A stretch of 64,000 nucleotides of DNA from Peromyscus leucopus (GCF_004664715.2 NC_051084.1:59391334-59455333), one strand, 5' to 3'; shown: positions 21,181 to 33,267, counted from the first letter of the stretch. Translations and numbers: made by a program. Notes: generated by a model not told the origin, from the sequence alone.

Positions 21181-22650
21181 TGACCAAATTGTTAACACTT
21201 CGCAGGTACAGCTTCTCTGTCATACACTCTCTCACAGCAGGCATTCCGACTTTCTTAGTCTTTCTTTCCATTCTCCCATGATGCTCCTGAACCATTTGAT
21301 GTTCCATTCACTTTCAGAGTTAAATATTGGAGCTGGGTTGTGGTTGTATCAGCTGGGGCTGGGGAGGAGCTACTACTGGAATATTTATATTATTTCTTTC
21401 TATTATTTTACCATAAGGCTATGGGTGGGAAAGCATAGGGCTATAATAACAACATTTAATATCCTATGTTAATCAACTAATGCCTCTTATCTTTTAAATT
21501 TGTTACATGCCACAGCCTGTAATTTAGAAATATCCCTCTCAGTGGACAATCTGATGCCTGTCCATGAAGCATGGCTTCTCCTAGTTCTTCATGATAATGT
21601 ATTATTCTGTGCACCATCCTCCCTCTTAGCCAGACTTAACAAGCCGATAACTTTCTCATAATTCTGCACATGCGGGCACCTGACTGTTTGCTTCCCCAGG
21701 TCCCTGCTGATAAATCCCACTTTGAAAGGGCCCAGCATGATCCTTGTCCCTCAGTTCTCTCACATCAGTGCTTTCCCTAAGTTGAGTATTAAAAGCTACT
21801 CAAGTGCTACTGCATTCACCCCCCTAACTGGCATGCTCTTCTTACAAAGATTTCTTACTCTTTACCATCCTCTCCAAAGACCACGTCTCTTCCATCTCTG
21901 ATGAGGTCATTTCCTCTTTTGACTCAAAGACCATCAGTTCCTTGATTTTTTTTCCTAATCTGGAAAACACTGAAAACTTATCTTCTTGCAATGCCTGTAA
22001 TATTAAAGCATATGCCTTCTAAAGTAAAGGTCAATGTCCAAGGGATAAACCCTTCCATCCTGAGGTGATCTGTTCCAATGTCAGACTGTTGTCATGTATT
22101 TCTATTTAATTGGAAGTTTTCAGGTAGGTGATTTGACTCCTACAGATTGGGTTAGAAATAACAACAAGACATTCAATATTACAATACTAGTGGCTGTTAG
22201 GAAACATTTTAATGCTTTCTCATACAGGAAAAATGGTGTGTGATGGAGCTGTAGTTCACAATCACCAAGACGTGTGCAGGAAGCCGCAGTATGAAGCTTT
22301 CATAACCCACATTTATCACCAAGGAGCCTGGTTCCAAAGAAATTAGGTGATTTCTTAAGGCCACATGGAGAGTAACCCTAGAGGTGCACACCGAGTACAA
22401 GATGGAAAGTGGCCGTCCATGCTGCTTCTGATTTCTTCCATTATGCTACGTGGAGGCGCTTCTGGTGGGGGTTGAACATTTTATCAAAGCTCTTAGAAAA
22501 ACACATCTAGCAGAGATGTATGTTATATTGAATTTGCTTAAACTGACCATGTTCAGATAACCAAACCTATATCCAAAATAATGAATATTATAGCAGCCCT
22601 GAAAGGGCAAGTTTTTCCCACTATCAAGACAAACCACTATGTCTGTCTGT
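21181..22650. other. Unassigned DNA with a possible MIR trace
   Basis: No gene was recognised. 22290-22400 has a faint MIR-like pattern ('ttaggtgatttcttaaggccacatgg'). A 121-codon frame at 21107-21472 begins inside the Lx remnant and has no protein features. Confidence 0.4.
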
Positions 22651-22651
22651 T

Positions 22652-22652
22652 G

Positions 22653-22704
<52 letters not shown>

Positions 22705-22707
22705 CTT

Positions 22708-22748
<41 letters not shown>

Positions 22749-22750
22749 GT
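22652..22750. repeat. (TCTA)n microsatellite
   Basis: About 24 tetranucleotide units with one imperfection ('ctctttct') near the middle. It lies next to a SINE on its right. Confidence 0.98.
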
Positions 22751-22764
22751 ATCTATCTTCTATC

Positions 22765-22940
22765 TATTTATTTATATGTGTGTCTTTTTGTGTGTGTACA
22801 TACCACAGCATGTGTGGCTGTCAGAAGACAACTTGTAGGAGCCAGTTCTGTCCTTCTACTCCGCCACTCACTCCCAGGAATCAAACTGGAGTCATGAGGC
22901 TCAGCAGCATGCCTTTTCCTGCTGAGCCATCCCTAGCATG
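22765..22940 (-). mobile_element. tRNA-derived SINE (B3-like), minus strand
   Basis: 'tgtgtacataccacagcatg', 'gtcagaagacaacttgtaggagccagttctgtccttc', 'caggaatcaaactggagtcatgaggctcagcagcatgcc' and 'tgctgagccatccc' form a diverged tRNA-derived rodent SINE in minus orientation. B3 versus a related family cannot be decided by eye. Confidence 0.7.
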
Positions 22941-24006
22941 ATGTCTAATGATGAAGATTTTGCCTGTTTGTGTTTCTGATAAGTGTGCTCAGGATATGAT
23001 CTCGTTTCACTAATCTCATTTATTAAGCTTGGGAGGTTAATCCATATTGCCTATATTCACTGATCACTTAGTTTCACTGTGATTTTTTTCCTTTATGTTA
23101 ACTAAATGAATGACTGACCATTTCCTCTCACTGACACGGAAAATTTTGGTGTTCAAATAGAGATTCCAAAATATTACCATGTATGTTTAGAAGTATTTAA
23201 AAGTAAGGCTAGCCTATGCCAGGCTAGAACTCAACAGTATTGTGAATTCATAACAGTTCCAATGGGGGATTCTACAGTTGATTTTAAAAGTTCTAAAAGC
23301 TTGGTTTTCATAACATAAACATTTGTAATTGCTTTTCATAACCTAATACATATTTATTTTGTCTATTGAGAATCGTTTATTCACTCGGTTCTTGAAAGAG
23401 TCTTCATATTCATAATGAGTCATACATGATAGAATAGAAAACCCCAGAAGCAAAATTAATCATAAATATTTACATGTTAAAGTATATCTTATATCCATAT
23501 TTTAAAATAATAATAAAGATAGGTTTGAAAAGTACACTGTTGTCTAAATTTTATAATTTAAATTATTCTTTATTAATTTTGTTTTTTTCTTTAAAAAAAA
23601 GAAGTGTCTTCAAATAACCCTTTTACTACACAAATAAGAACCTGGGGGAAAGGAAATATATTTATATTTCATCAGCAATGAAATTTTTCTTCCTTCAGAT
23701 GTCCTCTGCGCTAGGCTTTTCGAGGTATTCCTATAGCTCTCTGCTTACCACTCAGAATTCAAACAAAAATAATAAAAACAGAACTTACATTCAACTTGTC
23801 ACTCATGTACAGACCTTTTCCCACAAGAAATACTAACTAAGACAGAGACAAAGTATGGCACACAATAATTGTTACTGTGTTGTAGGGTCAGCAAGGATTG
23901 CTGCCTTATCCACTCTGGGGCATGTGCAGGCTGATATTGTGAGCCTTTCCTCCTTGTCCTTATGCACAGCTGAGCCTGCATGCTGATTCCTAGAAAGGCC
24001 AGGTTA
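22941..24006. other. AT-rich unassigned DNA
   Basis: No gene or clear repeat. 23480-23600 is very A/T-rich. A minus-strand 122-codon frame (23799-24167) crosses into the LTR at 24011 and is not a gene. Confidence 0.45.
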
Positions 24007-24010
24007 GGTT

Positions 24011-24556
24011 TGTCATGCCCAGATCGTGACCCCCAGAGAGGCCACCAAAGACGAGCATGCCGGAATGCAAAAGCAAGGTTTAATTCTGGATATACAAGCC
24101 TAGGCAGGGACTTCGTCCAATACATCCAATGCAGTGGGAGCTGGAGGAAGTGTCTGCCCGTCTGCAAGCTCAGTTTTTAAAGGGAAAAATCACAAGGTTA
24201 CATCATTTAGGGGTACTGGTACGGGTACAATTCTGATTGGCTCGCTTCTAGGAACTTCTAGAAATTACTTCTAAGGGAGTGGTTGCCCACCACCATTTCT
24301 CATTGGCTGCCCTCAGGTGGGGGCATTTCTGTGGTCAGTTACCCTGGAAACCAGGGAGAGGACATTCCATTGTCCGGCAGGCATTACCTTGTCACTATCT
24401 TGTGACTCTGTACTTTTACATTTCCTGGTTTCTGGAATCTGAACTGACTGGCTTCAGTAACTAATGGCCTATTCCCAAAAGGAGAAATCTTAGGCCTTAA
24501 TTTTAGGGTGAAAGCATTTTGGTCTTATTTCTAAGATGGCTCATTTTGGTCTCACA
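24011..24556 (-). mobile_element. ERV1-type solo LTR, minus strand
   Basis: On the minus strand it reads TGTGAGACC ... GCATGACA. It carries a CCAAT box (complement 24236-24240), a TATA-like TTAAAAA (complement 24173-24180) and an ATTAAA polyadenylation signal (complement 24079-24084), in the order expected for U3-R-U5. The 4-bp direct repeat ggtt (24007-24010 and 24557-24560) bounds it; 4 bp is the duplication size of gammaretrovirus-like (class I) ERVs. A close relative lies at 55146-55758. Confidence 0.85.
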
Positions 24557-25060
24557 GGTTCATATTCTGCTCTAGTCTGGCACTGGTCCTTGGGGGTGAG
24601 ACATCCCATCTCTGCATAGTCTTTTACTTCAGCATTATGTTGAATATCTTGACTATACCTAGCTTCCTCGGGTCCAAAGCTGAGAGGCAGTTGATGGGTT
24701 GGTAATCAGTCTAGGAGTCGGCACAAGAAGCCTATTAGGGTAGTTGCCTCAGACTAAAGCAGGGCTCTTCAACATTTTGTGGGTCTTTTTAAGTTTCAAA
24801 GTTCAATTTCAGCCTCCAGAGAGTCTGAATTAATCGGCATGAGATGCAGCCTTTATGCTGGAGTGTTTAGACACGTGTGACATGTTTGAGAAACATTCAG
24901 CATGAAGTTGTAAAAATTTACCTTCCTCTTTCCTCTGGAGTCCAGAGCATTCAAAACATGGAGCGTATTCCTGCTCTGCCAAAGCCGCTCTCCTGGTGCC
25001 TCTCCCCGCCCCCACCCCCATCCCGCCCCATAACTAAATTTTCTGTCTGACTCTAAGAAG
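24557..25060. other. Unassigned DNA
   Basis: No gene or repeat was recognised. Confidence 0.4.
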
Positions 25061-25517
25061 AACGCACTTGCCTTCTCGCTTGAGTTTGTTCCTTTGTCTT
25101 TCTAGCTGGGAAGAACAGCAGACAGAAGGTGGCCAAGGAGCCGTTCTGAGAATGTCCCTGCTGGAGGAGGCCAGAAATGCCAAAGAAAGTTCTAGCTTTT
25201 CTTTTGTCGGCTCCTCAATGAGCACCTCTGACTGTAGGTTATGCTTGCCTACACGTCGGAAAGTGACAGGGGACACCTGGATACCTGGGTGGGCCAAGTG
25301 GACTGACCAACTGATCCTCTCTTCCATACCCAGAGTTCTTTAAATGGCCTCTAGACTAACAACGTAATAGTGCCCTATTTCCCGGGCCTCTTTCGGCTAT
25401 ATTAGAGCTCTGTACACTCTCTCTTCAGTATCCACCTTTGAGTCCATAGTAAACAACTCTCTAAAACTCGCCATCTGTGGTCTGTGAATTTTATTCTTTG
25501 AATTTGCCATACAAGAC
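25061..25517 (+). mobile_element. Possible ERV LTR, plus strand (tentative)
   Basis: The right half looks like an LTR 3' region: a TATA-like 'gctatattagagctctg', then 'ctctcttcagtatccacctttgagtcc', 'agtaaacaactct', and a U5-like end 'gtctgtgaattttattctttgaatttgccataca'. I found no target duplication and no second copy in the window. Two overlapping 90-odd-codon frames on opposite strands inside it are probably by chance. Confidence 0.4.
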
Positions 25518-27084
25518 CCCAAAAGCTGCTGGCTCAGGGCAGCTTTGATGGTTGTGAAGCTTTGGGGGACCCTCGATCCCTTGGAAAGACTTCACTGTTT
25601 TTAAAGATACTGCAAGAGTCCTGAACCAGTTGGAATTCCTCCTACTGCCTCATTTTTGTGATAGGACCTCTCTTTTACCACCACATGTGGCTTCTTTCAG
25701 CCTCCCCAAGAGTGTTCCCTCCCTGATATTAGCATCAACCAAGGCTGAATCCTGTAGCTTTGCTTCTGCTGTGAGCCCTTGGGACCCCTCTGTCTGTATA
25801 GCCATCTCTTCTTATACATGTCAAGCTGTTTGCACTTTTCATCTCTTGGTCCTTGTTTCTTACTGAACCTCCTACACACAGTGGCATGAATTTGAGAAGG
25901 AGAGATGAGTTTGTGTAGTCTAGGTGGAACAGTGAGGGAGTGTCTGCGATAAGGGTTTCTCTGTGTCAATCAGGGTTTGTTTTTGGCTGCTCATCTTTCT
26001 AGTGTATCTCCTTACATGGCGTTGTTTACATCAATACATTTACTCATTGAGTATCAAATGAGTATGTTTTTAGTTGTATAAAGTAATAAATGGTTAATAT
26101 TTTGAGTCTATTAGTTAGTGATACATTATCATCCAGAAGTAAGGAAGTTCACAGTGGATAAAAATCTTTTTATGGTCATTTAGCCAACAAGTATCAAATT
26201 AAAGATATGATGGGAGTACTCCATAATATCTTTGACACTTCCCAAACATATTCTAGAATCTGTGTTCCTTTAGCAGAGTACCAGGTAATAGTAATACAAA
26301 AGGAAAATGACCTCTAAAGATTAATTCCTTAATCCGTGCAACAAAAACTGAGTATTTACCATATCATACACATATTCTGCCCTTAAACTAGTTTCATGAA
26401 ATACACAGACATTTGACTGTAATATACATGCATATGAGAGAAGAGAATAACAGAAAATGCAGTAGAAGCACAAAATCCACAGGCAGTAACTGGTTGGGGA
26501 AAAGGGCAGTGCAGGAGTTGTAGTGAGGGAGCAGAATTTTACATTGTGTCTTGAAGCATACCTAGAATTTTAGCAGGTAGATGCAAAGGCGTATGGACAT
26601 TACTGACACTGGATGCCAAATAAAAGTGCACAGCATTGGTGAGAGAATTTCATTCCCTATGGATTTAGCATCAGTGGCTTGAGAGAAGTGTGAGCACAGT
26701 AGATACAAGGTCACCAAACGAGGGACTGATAGGGAAGATTCTTCGAGGAATTCACTAGGTGGCGCTCTTTCTTCTTTGGCAGTGGCTTCACAGGCATGCC
26801 AGAGTATTTAGAATTATTGCTGAACTTTTGAGTTTCCCAAAGTATGATGTCATAGTTACAATGTGAGAAAGTATAGTGTTTCTGTCTGTGTCCACGCAGA
26901 TTGTTCATGAATAGTAGGAATGTGGATTCTCATGTGACATGAAAAAACACTAACGGAATAATTGATATTCTGGCACGGTTGCCAGGGACTCTTTTTTGCC
27001 TTGATACATTTTTACCTTTATTTACAATTCTTTCATTTTAGTTTAAAAGTTTTTATGCTTCTAGGAAATGCTCAACATTTTTTC
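25518..27084. other. Unassigned DNA
   Basis: No gene, exon or recognisable repeat was seen. Short frames at 25630-25866 (+) and 25697-25969 (-) overlap each other and lack features. Confidence 0.45.
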
Positions 27085-27257
27085 TTTTCTTTTCTTTCTT
27101 TCTTTTTTTTTAATCTTTCAAGACAGGATTTCTCTGTGTGTCACTGGCTGTCCTGGATCTGTCTCTGTAGACCAGGTTGGTCTCAAATGCACAGGCACCC
27201 ACCTGCCTCTGCCTCTCAAGTGCTAGGATGAAAGGCATATGCCACCACCTCCTGGCT
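27085..27257 (-). mobile_element. B1 SINE, minus strand
   Basis: A B1 with a TTTC-rich tail, then 'caagacaggatttctctgtgtgtcactggctgtcctgg', 'gtagaccaggttggtctcaaatgcac' and 'caagtgctaggatgaaaggcatatgccaccacctcctggc'. It is more diverged than the B1s at 8.3 and 29.3 kb. Confidence 0.92.
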
Positions 27258-29039
27258 GCACATGATTTTTTCATAACTTGCATTTGAAAATCTTTTACTC
27301 ATTCTTCTAGAATCAAAATTGGTTTTACTTTCCATTTAGGGAGCATGGATAGTTACGTCCTAGCTTTGATAACCTCCAAGCCACACAAAGGAAAATACAA
27401 TATGATGGTTATGATTTTACCAATAAATAGCTAGATAAAATTACAATCAATTCAGTCTTTAGAAAGAGTTGAAACATACAATTCAAAAATAAAATTATAC
27501 TATGTACTGAATACACCGTGACTTCAGAATCTGCAGCTTCTCAATCAATTCATCAGGAATTATTTTTATCACTGCCTTTGACACCTTTGGAGAGAGATTG
27601 GCAGGTATTTGAGTAACATGTTCAGTGAACTGACAATTTAAATTCAAAATTCTCTGTAATAATTACACTTCCAATTACCTTAATAGTGCTTCAGGTCACA
27701 TTTTGTTATTGCCTCTTCTGAATGAAATGAGAAACATTGTTCTGATGCATCCTTTTAAAGTTGTTCATTAAAAGAAAAAAAACAAATAACCTGTATTTGT
27801 TTAGAGAAAACATTTAAAAATGTTTTAATATAAATTCATGTTGGCAAGGTGATATTTTTTATAGAATTCTAATAAGAAAATGACAGCAAAGTTTGCAAAT
27901 ATTCCAAAGTATTAGTCAATGTTCTCATAAAGGGTTAAGAAAAAAACTAGAAAAATAATAAAGATTTTAAAAATATAATAAGCAAGTAAATAAACTGTAT
28001 TGGAGTCTATAGTCAGTGTTTCTATGTATTTTATGTGTGAGTGGGTCTGTTCATTACATGTAACATAATGTAATATGCAGCCTGAAAGAAAAATAAGTGA
28101 GCAAATGAATTACTTTAAAACTCACCTTATGTGTATCCCAGGGATCTTGATTTCTGACTTGTCTGGAAACATGCGTTAGATGAAGTATTTTAAGAAGTTG
28201 ATGTCCTCACGTTTGGAACTTCCTCATTTCTGCCCTCGCCCTGCCCTGCATCTGCATCTCCCTCTGATCCCTGGATCCCTGGTCTAGGAACGACCTTCTG
28301 AGGGCATCACTTTCTCTGTTCTTGAGGCCCAGAACACCTTCCTGATTGCCTACTGAACTGCTTGCTCTTTAATGCTCAAGTTGGGTATCACTTTCTTTTC
28401 AAATATCCTAGAAGTTTTCTCTCTGTTCCTGCTCTGCATCCATGTCACCAAATTAGTTGTTTGCTCTACGGGTGTGTATTGATTCTCACCAACTTCCTGG
28501 CTTTTCTTCTTCCCAAGGTAACTATTAAAAATTTCCCCAGCTCCTGGATGTTAAAAGGGTCATTTTGATTCGAGACAATTTCAATATGACAGGTAGGGCT
28601 GCACGCTTGTTTGCGTCAATAAGGGCTTTCACATAGTTTCACCCTCCTTTGCCCTGATGACTTTGAGGACATTTCCTGAGGATGGTGGAACTACCTGGTT
28701 AGCAGAGCCTTTGTTCCTATGTCACAGCTTGACCTCACTCTGCTGTGAAGGGGAAACGAGAGTCCAGTATCAAGCCATATGATAGTCGGGGCTTGTCTAT
28801 TGCACAGGTTAGTATTGCTGGGGTTCTCTTCGGTCGCCTCTCCATTTCCATTTCACACTGATATCCTCTCAAGCAACGTGTAGAACCTAGGTGCACTATG
28901 GATCGTTTAACCCAGTGGACCATTTCAGTGGCTAGACTCTTGATTTTCTTGAACACTCCATAAACGGCATTGATACTGCTTAGTTTTGTTAACATTCTAC
29001 CTGAGAAAAAAGCCTAACTGGGGAAGGCTCTAGATGGGG
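27258..29039. other. Unassigned DNA
   Basis: No gene was recognised. The minus-strand frame at 28735-28995 (86 codons) has ordinary amino-acid composition but no known motif and no visible splice or polyadenylation context. Confidence 0.45.
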
Positions 29040-29520
29040 TGGATTTGTGAGCATATCTGCATGAGATTGTCTATTGATGTGGGAAGGCCCTTGAGTGCAT
29101 GAGGCTCTTTCTCATAGGCTGGGTCCTGAATTATGTAAAAGTGAGAAAGCTAGCCAAGCATAAGCATCAAGTAGGCATCATGGATGTGATGTGACCAGCA
29201 GCTTCAGTTCCTGTCTTGACTTCTCTGAAACGACGGACCTTAATCTGAAGTTGTAGGCCAATAAAACCTTCCTTCCCTAGGTAGCTTTGGGTCATTTTTT
29301 GTTTGTTTGTTTGTTTTTTTGTTTTTTTGTTTTTTTGAGACAGGGTTTCTCTGTGTAGTTTTGCGCCTTTCCTAGAACTCACTTAGTAGACCAGGCTGGC
29401 CTCGAACTCACAGAGATCTGCCTGCCTCTGCCTCCCGAGTGCTGGGATTAAAGGCGTGCACCACCACCGCCCAGCACGATCATGGTTTTAACCACAGCAA
29501 CAGAAACAAATCTAGAATGA
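29040..29520 (+). mobile_element. MaLR LTR (plus strand) interrupted by a B1
   Basis: The 3' half carries the MaLR pattern: 'gtgaccagcagcttcagttcctgtcttgac', 'tctgaagttgtaggccaataaaaccttccttccc', and 'gatcatggttttaaccacagcaacagaaac' after the B1. A B1 at about 29295-29475 separates 'ggtcat' from its continuation. The 5' half (29040-29170) is weakly matched. Confidence 0.6.
29295..29475 (-). mobile_element. B1 SINE, minus strand
   Basis: A full-length B1 with a TTTG-rich tail and 'gagacagggtttctctgtgtagttttgcgcctttcc' through 'gtgctgggattaaaggcgtgcaccaccaccgcccagc'. It is inserted in the MaLR LTR and therefore younger than it. Confidence 0.95.
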
Positions 29521-30796
29521 CATCTAGCCTTGTTTGTGAGTCAAGTACACCATTGCCAGTAACTCTCTGATGCATGATATCGACTTCAGCATCTTCCTCT
29601 CCCAATCTGCCTCTCCCTCCATATCCGTACCTTGAATATTCCAGCCAGAAACTTTAAGTTTTCTCCTATATTCTTCCTCAAATCATGTTTAGGCATTATC
29701 AGTTAATCTCCTGAACTTTTCTATGTACAGGGACATCCTCCCACACTGACAACCATCACTCTAGTTCACACTACCGATTCCTCTTCCTGGACCAGTGAAG
29801 TTAGCTCTAAACTAGTCCCTAGCATTCAAGCCTGTTTGTGTTTTGTCCCAATCAGAATTACTTTGATAACTTACCGCTGCTCTTAGGAAAACATTTTGTT
29901 GGCTTTAATGAGTCGCTCACATGTAATATCCCTTCCGTCTACCAATCTTCCTTTCCTCAGCATAGACTTCTAAGATTAAAAAAAAACTTTCTTAGCTTTT
30001 ATTGTGTGCTCTTTCTAAACTCTCAATTCCACACATGCCATCTTCCTTGCTTCAGTTCTGACAAAATCATGCCATTCTTCAAATAAAAGCTTATGACAAT
30101 CTCCTTGAATATGTCTGCCTGGTGTTCTAGACATTTCCCCTATTCAACCTGTTTCCTGAATTAAGTTCATATTGTTAATATTTACATAGTTCATGACTAC
30201 ATCTCCAGATCCTTGGGTGGTGGTGGGCACACACACAAAAAGGATTAGCTAGTTTCATTAATTTTACTTACCAGTCAGTAACCTGAACATTATTTTCATG
30301 CATCATTGACCGTATTTTGAAGTTCCTGAAAACAGAAAACAAAATTTCTATTGTTAGTGAAATTCTACCACCAAAGCACTGAATGGTGAATTAGAAAGAA
30401 ATGTGTTACTGTTCGTCCTCTCTGCTAAGAGCTAAAACATGTGAGTTTGATGCTATTGGGGTTATCAGGTGGATGTACAGTCTCGAGAGACTGAAATATG
30501 CCTGTGGTCATCAGTGTGCATCTTCTCTAGAGCTATAGGCATCACACATAAGAATGGAAGAGAAACTACAAATGTATGCATACTGATAGGTGGTCTTTAT
30601 TCTGCCTCTGAGAAGACAGATGGAGCAAATGCAGAGTGGAGGGAAAGTTTGCACTGACTGGGTGAGAGGGTGAGCTTTTGGTGCCAGCTTTGGGGCAGAT
30701 GCAGGAGCAAGCAATGCACAAGAAGATGCTTGGGAGGGGAGGATTCTGCAGAGTTGCTAATTGCAGACTCATGTCAACTGAGGAGCGCAAGTAATT
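29521..30796. other. Unassigned DNA
   Basis: No gene was recognised. Overlapping short frames on both strands at 30469-30876 have no features. Confidence 0.45.
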
Positions 30797-30797
30797 C

Positions 30798-30836
<39 letters not shown>

Positions 30837-30851
30837 ATCTATCTATCTATT
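30797..30851. repeat. (TCTA)n microsatellite
   Basis: About 13 tetranucleotide units with one 'atc' slip near 30835. It abuts the left side of a minus-strand SINE, the expected position of its tail. Confidence 0.97.
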
Positions 30852-31045
30852 TTTGAGATGGGGCCTCACTGTGTAAGCCATGCATTTTGCTACGTAAGCC
30901 AGACTAGACTGAAAGTTACAGAGATTGGCCTGCCTGTGCCACACTATCACACCCAGCTTTTATGTAGGCACCAGATCTCCAAACTCAAGTCCTCATGCTA
31001 CAAGGTGAACACTCTACTGACTCAGATATCCCCCCAGCTCCCACA
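30852..31045 (-). mobile_element. B4-like SINE (B1 plus tRNA/ID part), minus strand
   Basis: A B1-like half ('tttttgagatggggcctcactgtgtaagcc', 'gagattggcctgcctgtgcc') is followed by a tRNA-derived half ('tccaaactcaagtcctcatgctacaaggtgaacactctactgactcagatat'). This is the fused structure of rodent B4-type SINEs in minus orientation. Strongly diverged. Confidence 0.6.
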
Positions 31046-31169
31046 ATATGCTTTTAACAAGTATTTAGTTGCTTTCAAATTGGACTTCTTTAAAAGCAAA
31101 TCTATGCTGAAATGGGAACAAATAGAAAAGAGTTACTTAGGTAAGAAAGAAAAGTATATGGTATTTTCA

Positions 31170-31350
31170 CCTATCTGTCTCATTCGATCTTCACTGAAAT
31201 CTCACAAGATATTTGCATTATGATAATAATTTTATACATAAGAAATCAAGACTCTGAGGATGAGCCTCAACAAATTCATAGCTAGAACACAAGAACGCTG
31301 GGATATCAGACAGAAACCTTAATTCTTCATACCATACAGTCTCCACTGTC
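31170..31350 (+). mobile_element. MIR SINE, plus strand
   Basis: 'tcactgaaatctcacaagat...attttatacataagaaatcaagactctgaggatgagcctcaacaaattcatagctagaaca' follows the MIR consensus order ('gaggaaactgaggc...cacagctag...'). MIR is an ancient pan-mammalian tRNA-derived SINE, so this part of the locus predates rodents. Confidence 0.6.
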
Positions 31351-31378
31351 CTTTTAAGATATCACTAGGAGAAAAGTA

Positions 31379-31533
31379 TGTAGCTGAAGTTTTCTCCAGT
31401 CCTGCCCAGCCCCACAGACCCTGCAACCGCTTATAAAAGAATCACTCAGAAGCTTATATTAATTAAACTGTTTGGCCATTAGTTCAGGCCTACCACTGAC
31501 TAGCTCTTACACTTAAACTCTTACACTTAAACT
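31379..31533 (-). mobile_element. Partial LTR, left arm of an inverted-LTR composite
   Basis: Reading on the minus strand it ends '...ggactggagaaaacttcagctaca', the 3' (R-U5) part of the mys-like LTR family, about 155 bp long. It matches the complement of the right arm's 3' half ('agctagtcagtgg', 'ggccaaacagttta', 'tataagc..ctgagtg'). It is preceded at 31373-31378 by aaagta, which recurs at 31928-31933 on the far side of the right LTR. Confidence 0.8.
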
Positions 31534-31560
31534 TTTGAAAAAAAAAAAGAAAAGGGGAAG
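31534..31560 (+). other. Polypurine tract before the right LTR
   Basis: The stretch ends in gaaaaggggaag immediately before TGCTG, the layout of a retroviral polypurine tract priming plus-strand DNA at the 3' LTR. This marks the LTR at 31561 as a 3' LTR rather than a solo LTR. Almost no ERV interior remains. Confidence 0.7.
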
Positions 31561-31927
31561 TGCTGTTGATATCTGTATGCTGTGAATGTCTTGCTTTGAT
31601 TGGTTAATAAATAAAATGCTGATTGGCCAGTAGCCAGGCGGGAAGTATAGGCAGGACAAAGAAAGAGGAGAATTCTGGGAACAGGAGGGCTGAATCAGGA
31701 GACGCTGCCAGCCGCAGCCATGAGAAGCAAGGTGTAAAGTACCAGTAAGCCACGAGCCACATGGCAACTTAGAGATTAATAGAAATGGGTTAATTTAAGA
31801 TATAAGAACTAGATAGCAAGAAGCCTGAGCCATTAGGCCAAACAGTTTAAATAGCATAAGCATTTGTGTGTTTATTTGGATCTAAGTGGTTGCAGGCTGG
31901 GAAGGACTGGAGATAACTCCAGCAACA
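31561..31927 (+). mobile_element. mys-like class II LTR, right arm of the composite
   Basis: A 367-bp LTR running TGCTGTTGATATC ... CTCCAGCAACA. It has the shared U3 module ('gattggttaataaataaaatgctgattggccagtagccaggcgggaagtataggc') and a 'gtgtgtttattt' R region. The right flank aaagta (31928-31933) duplicates 31373-31378. Confidence 0.9.
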
Positions 31928-32519
31928 AAAGTATATGGATTATTTCATAAGTAAACTTTAAAAAGCAAAACATAGAAAATGAAAGGACTCATTAATAAAG
32001 TATGCTTGTTTGAAACAGCCTTGTAGATCAGGAATCATTTTGGAAGAGGGGACAGAAAGATTGTCAGAGCAAGAGAACAGAGAGCTTGCTGTGAGACAGT
32101 ATATCCTAGAAATGTCAGAAGTTACACCCACAAATTCTCAACAATGCAACTGCTTAAACATGGGCTGAACAAGGGCAACAGTCACAAACACACTAATGTG
32201 GAGGTGGACAGGGTGGAGCCCAGGAGGCGTCAACCCTACCCAAAGAACTACAGGCAACCAAAGAACACTGGTAGATGAAAAAACAAGTCTTTCTGGAGGA
32301 GAGCACACCAACTGCTTATGCAGTTCCAAATGGTCAACCCTGAAAACATATATACAAAGAGCATAGGACTAATCTGTCAATAATTAATGAAAAAAGAGGT
32401 CATGGATTTGAAAAAGAGCAAGGAGGAGTATATGGAGAGGTCTGGAGGAAGGAAAGAGAAGGGGAAAATGATAAAATTATATTACTTTTTAAAAAGATAT
32501 CATTCTTTTCAAGGCTTCT

Positions 32520-32740
32520 AGTGGCTGGAGAGATGGCTCATCAGTTAAGAGCACTTTGCTCTTGAAGGAAACCCAGGTACAGTTCCCAGAATCTACATGG
32601 TAGCTCATAACCACCTGTAATTTCTGTTCCATGCTATCCCTCCCTCCCTTCTGCCCTCCACGGGCACCAGGAATGCATGCAGTGCACTTACACACATGCA
32701 CAATACTCACACATATAAAATAAAAATAAAACATTTAAAA
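32520..32740 (+). mobile_element. B3 SINE, plus strand
   Basis: It begins 'agtggctggagagatggctcatcagttaagagcac' and continues with 'tacagttcccagaatctacatggtagctcataaccacc', 'ctgccctccacgggcaccagg', 'acacacatgcac' and an A-rich tail 'aaaataaaaataaaacatt'. This is a nearly full-length B3. Confidence 0.9.
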
Positions 32741-32777
32741 ACCTTATAAATTGTAAGGCACAAATCTTGTCTTCCAC

Positions 32778-33170
32778 ATATTTTATTTTTCATTTTTCTT
32801 TATTAAGAAATTTCCTACTCACTCTACCTACCACCCACAGACCCCACATCCTCCCTCCTCCCACCCCCAGCCCTCCCTCCCAAGCCACCCCACATCTCCA
32901 CATCCCCCAAATCAAGGTCTCCCATGGGGAGTCAGCAGAGCCTGGCACACTGAGCCTAGGCAGGTCCAAGCTCTCCCCACTGTACCAAGGCTGTGTAAGG
33001 TGTCACACTAGAGTCACTGGGCTCCCAAAAGCCTGCCCATGCACCAGGGATGGATCCCAATCTCCCTGCCTGGGTACCCCCCAAACAGTTTGAGCCAAAC
33101 AACCATCTTCTGTGTCCAGAAGGCCTAGTCCAGTCCCATGGGGGCTCCACAGCCACTAGTCTACAGTCTT
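32778..33170 (-). mobile_element. LINE-1 3' UTR (minus strand)
   Basis: A T-rich tail (32778-32812) is followed by the C-rich complement of the polypurine tract ('catcctccctcctcccacccccag') and the shared 3' UTR blocks ('cccatggggagtcagcagagcctgg', 'gcaccagggatggatccc', 'ggcctagtccagtcccatgggggctccacagcc'). Strongly 5'-truncated. Confidence 0.9.
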
Positions 33171-33267
33171 TCATATATTTTAAATAACAAGCTCATGTAT
33201 TTGACAACATGAAAGCCTATTTATAGTTAAGCATCTTCTTGTAGGCTCCAAATCAACTGACCTTTTA

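Noticed and set aside
22652..22750. Regular short repeats here and at 30797 and 42103 as possible CRISPR-like arrays
   Set aside because: They are pure TCTA tetranucleotide microsatellites without spacers, in a mammalian genome.
28735..28995. 86-codon minus-strand frame considered as an exon or processed pseudogene
   Set aside because: No recognisable protein motif, no poly(A) tail or duplication, and no splice context that I could support.
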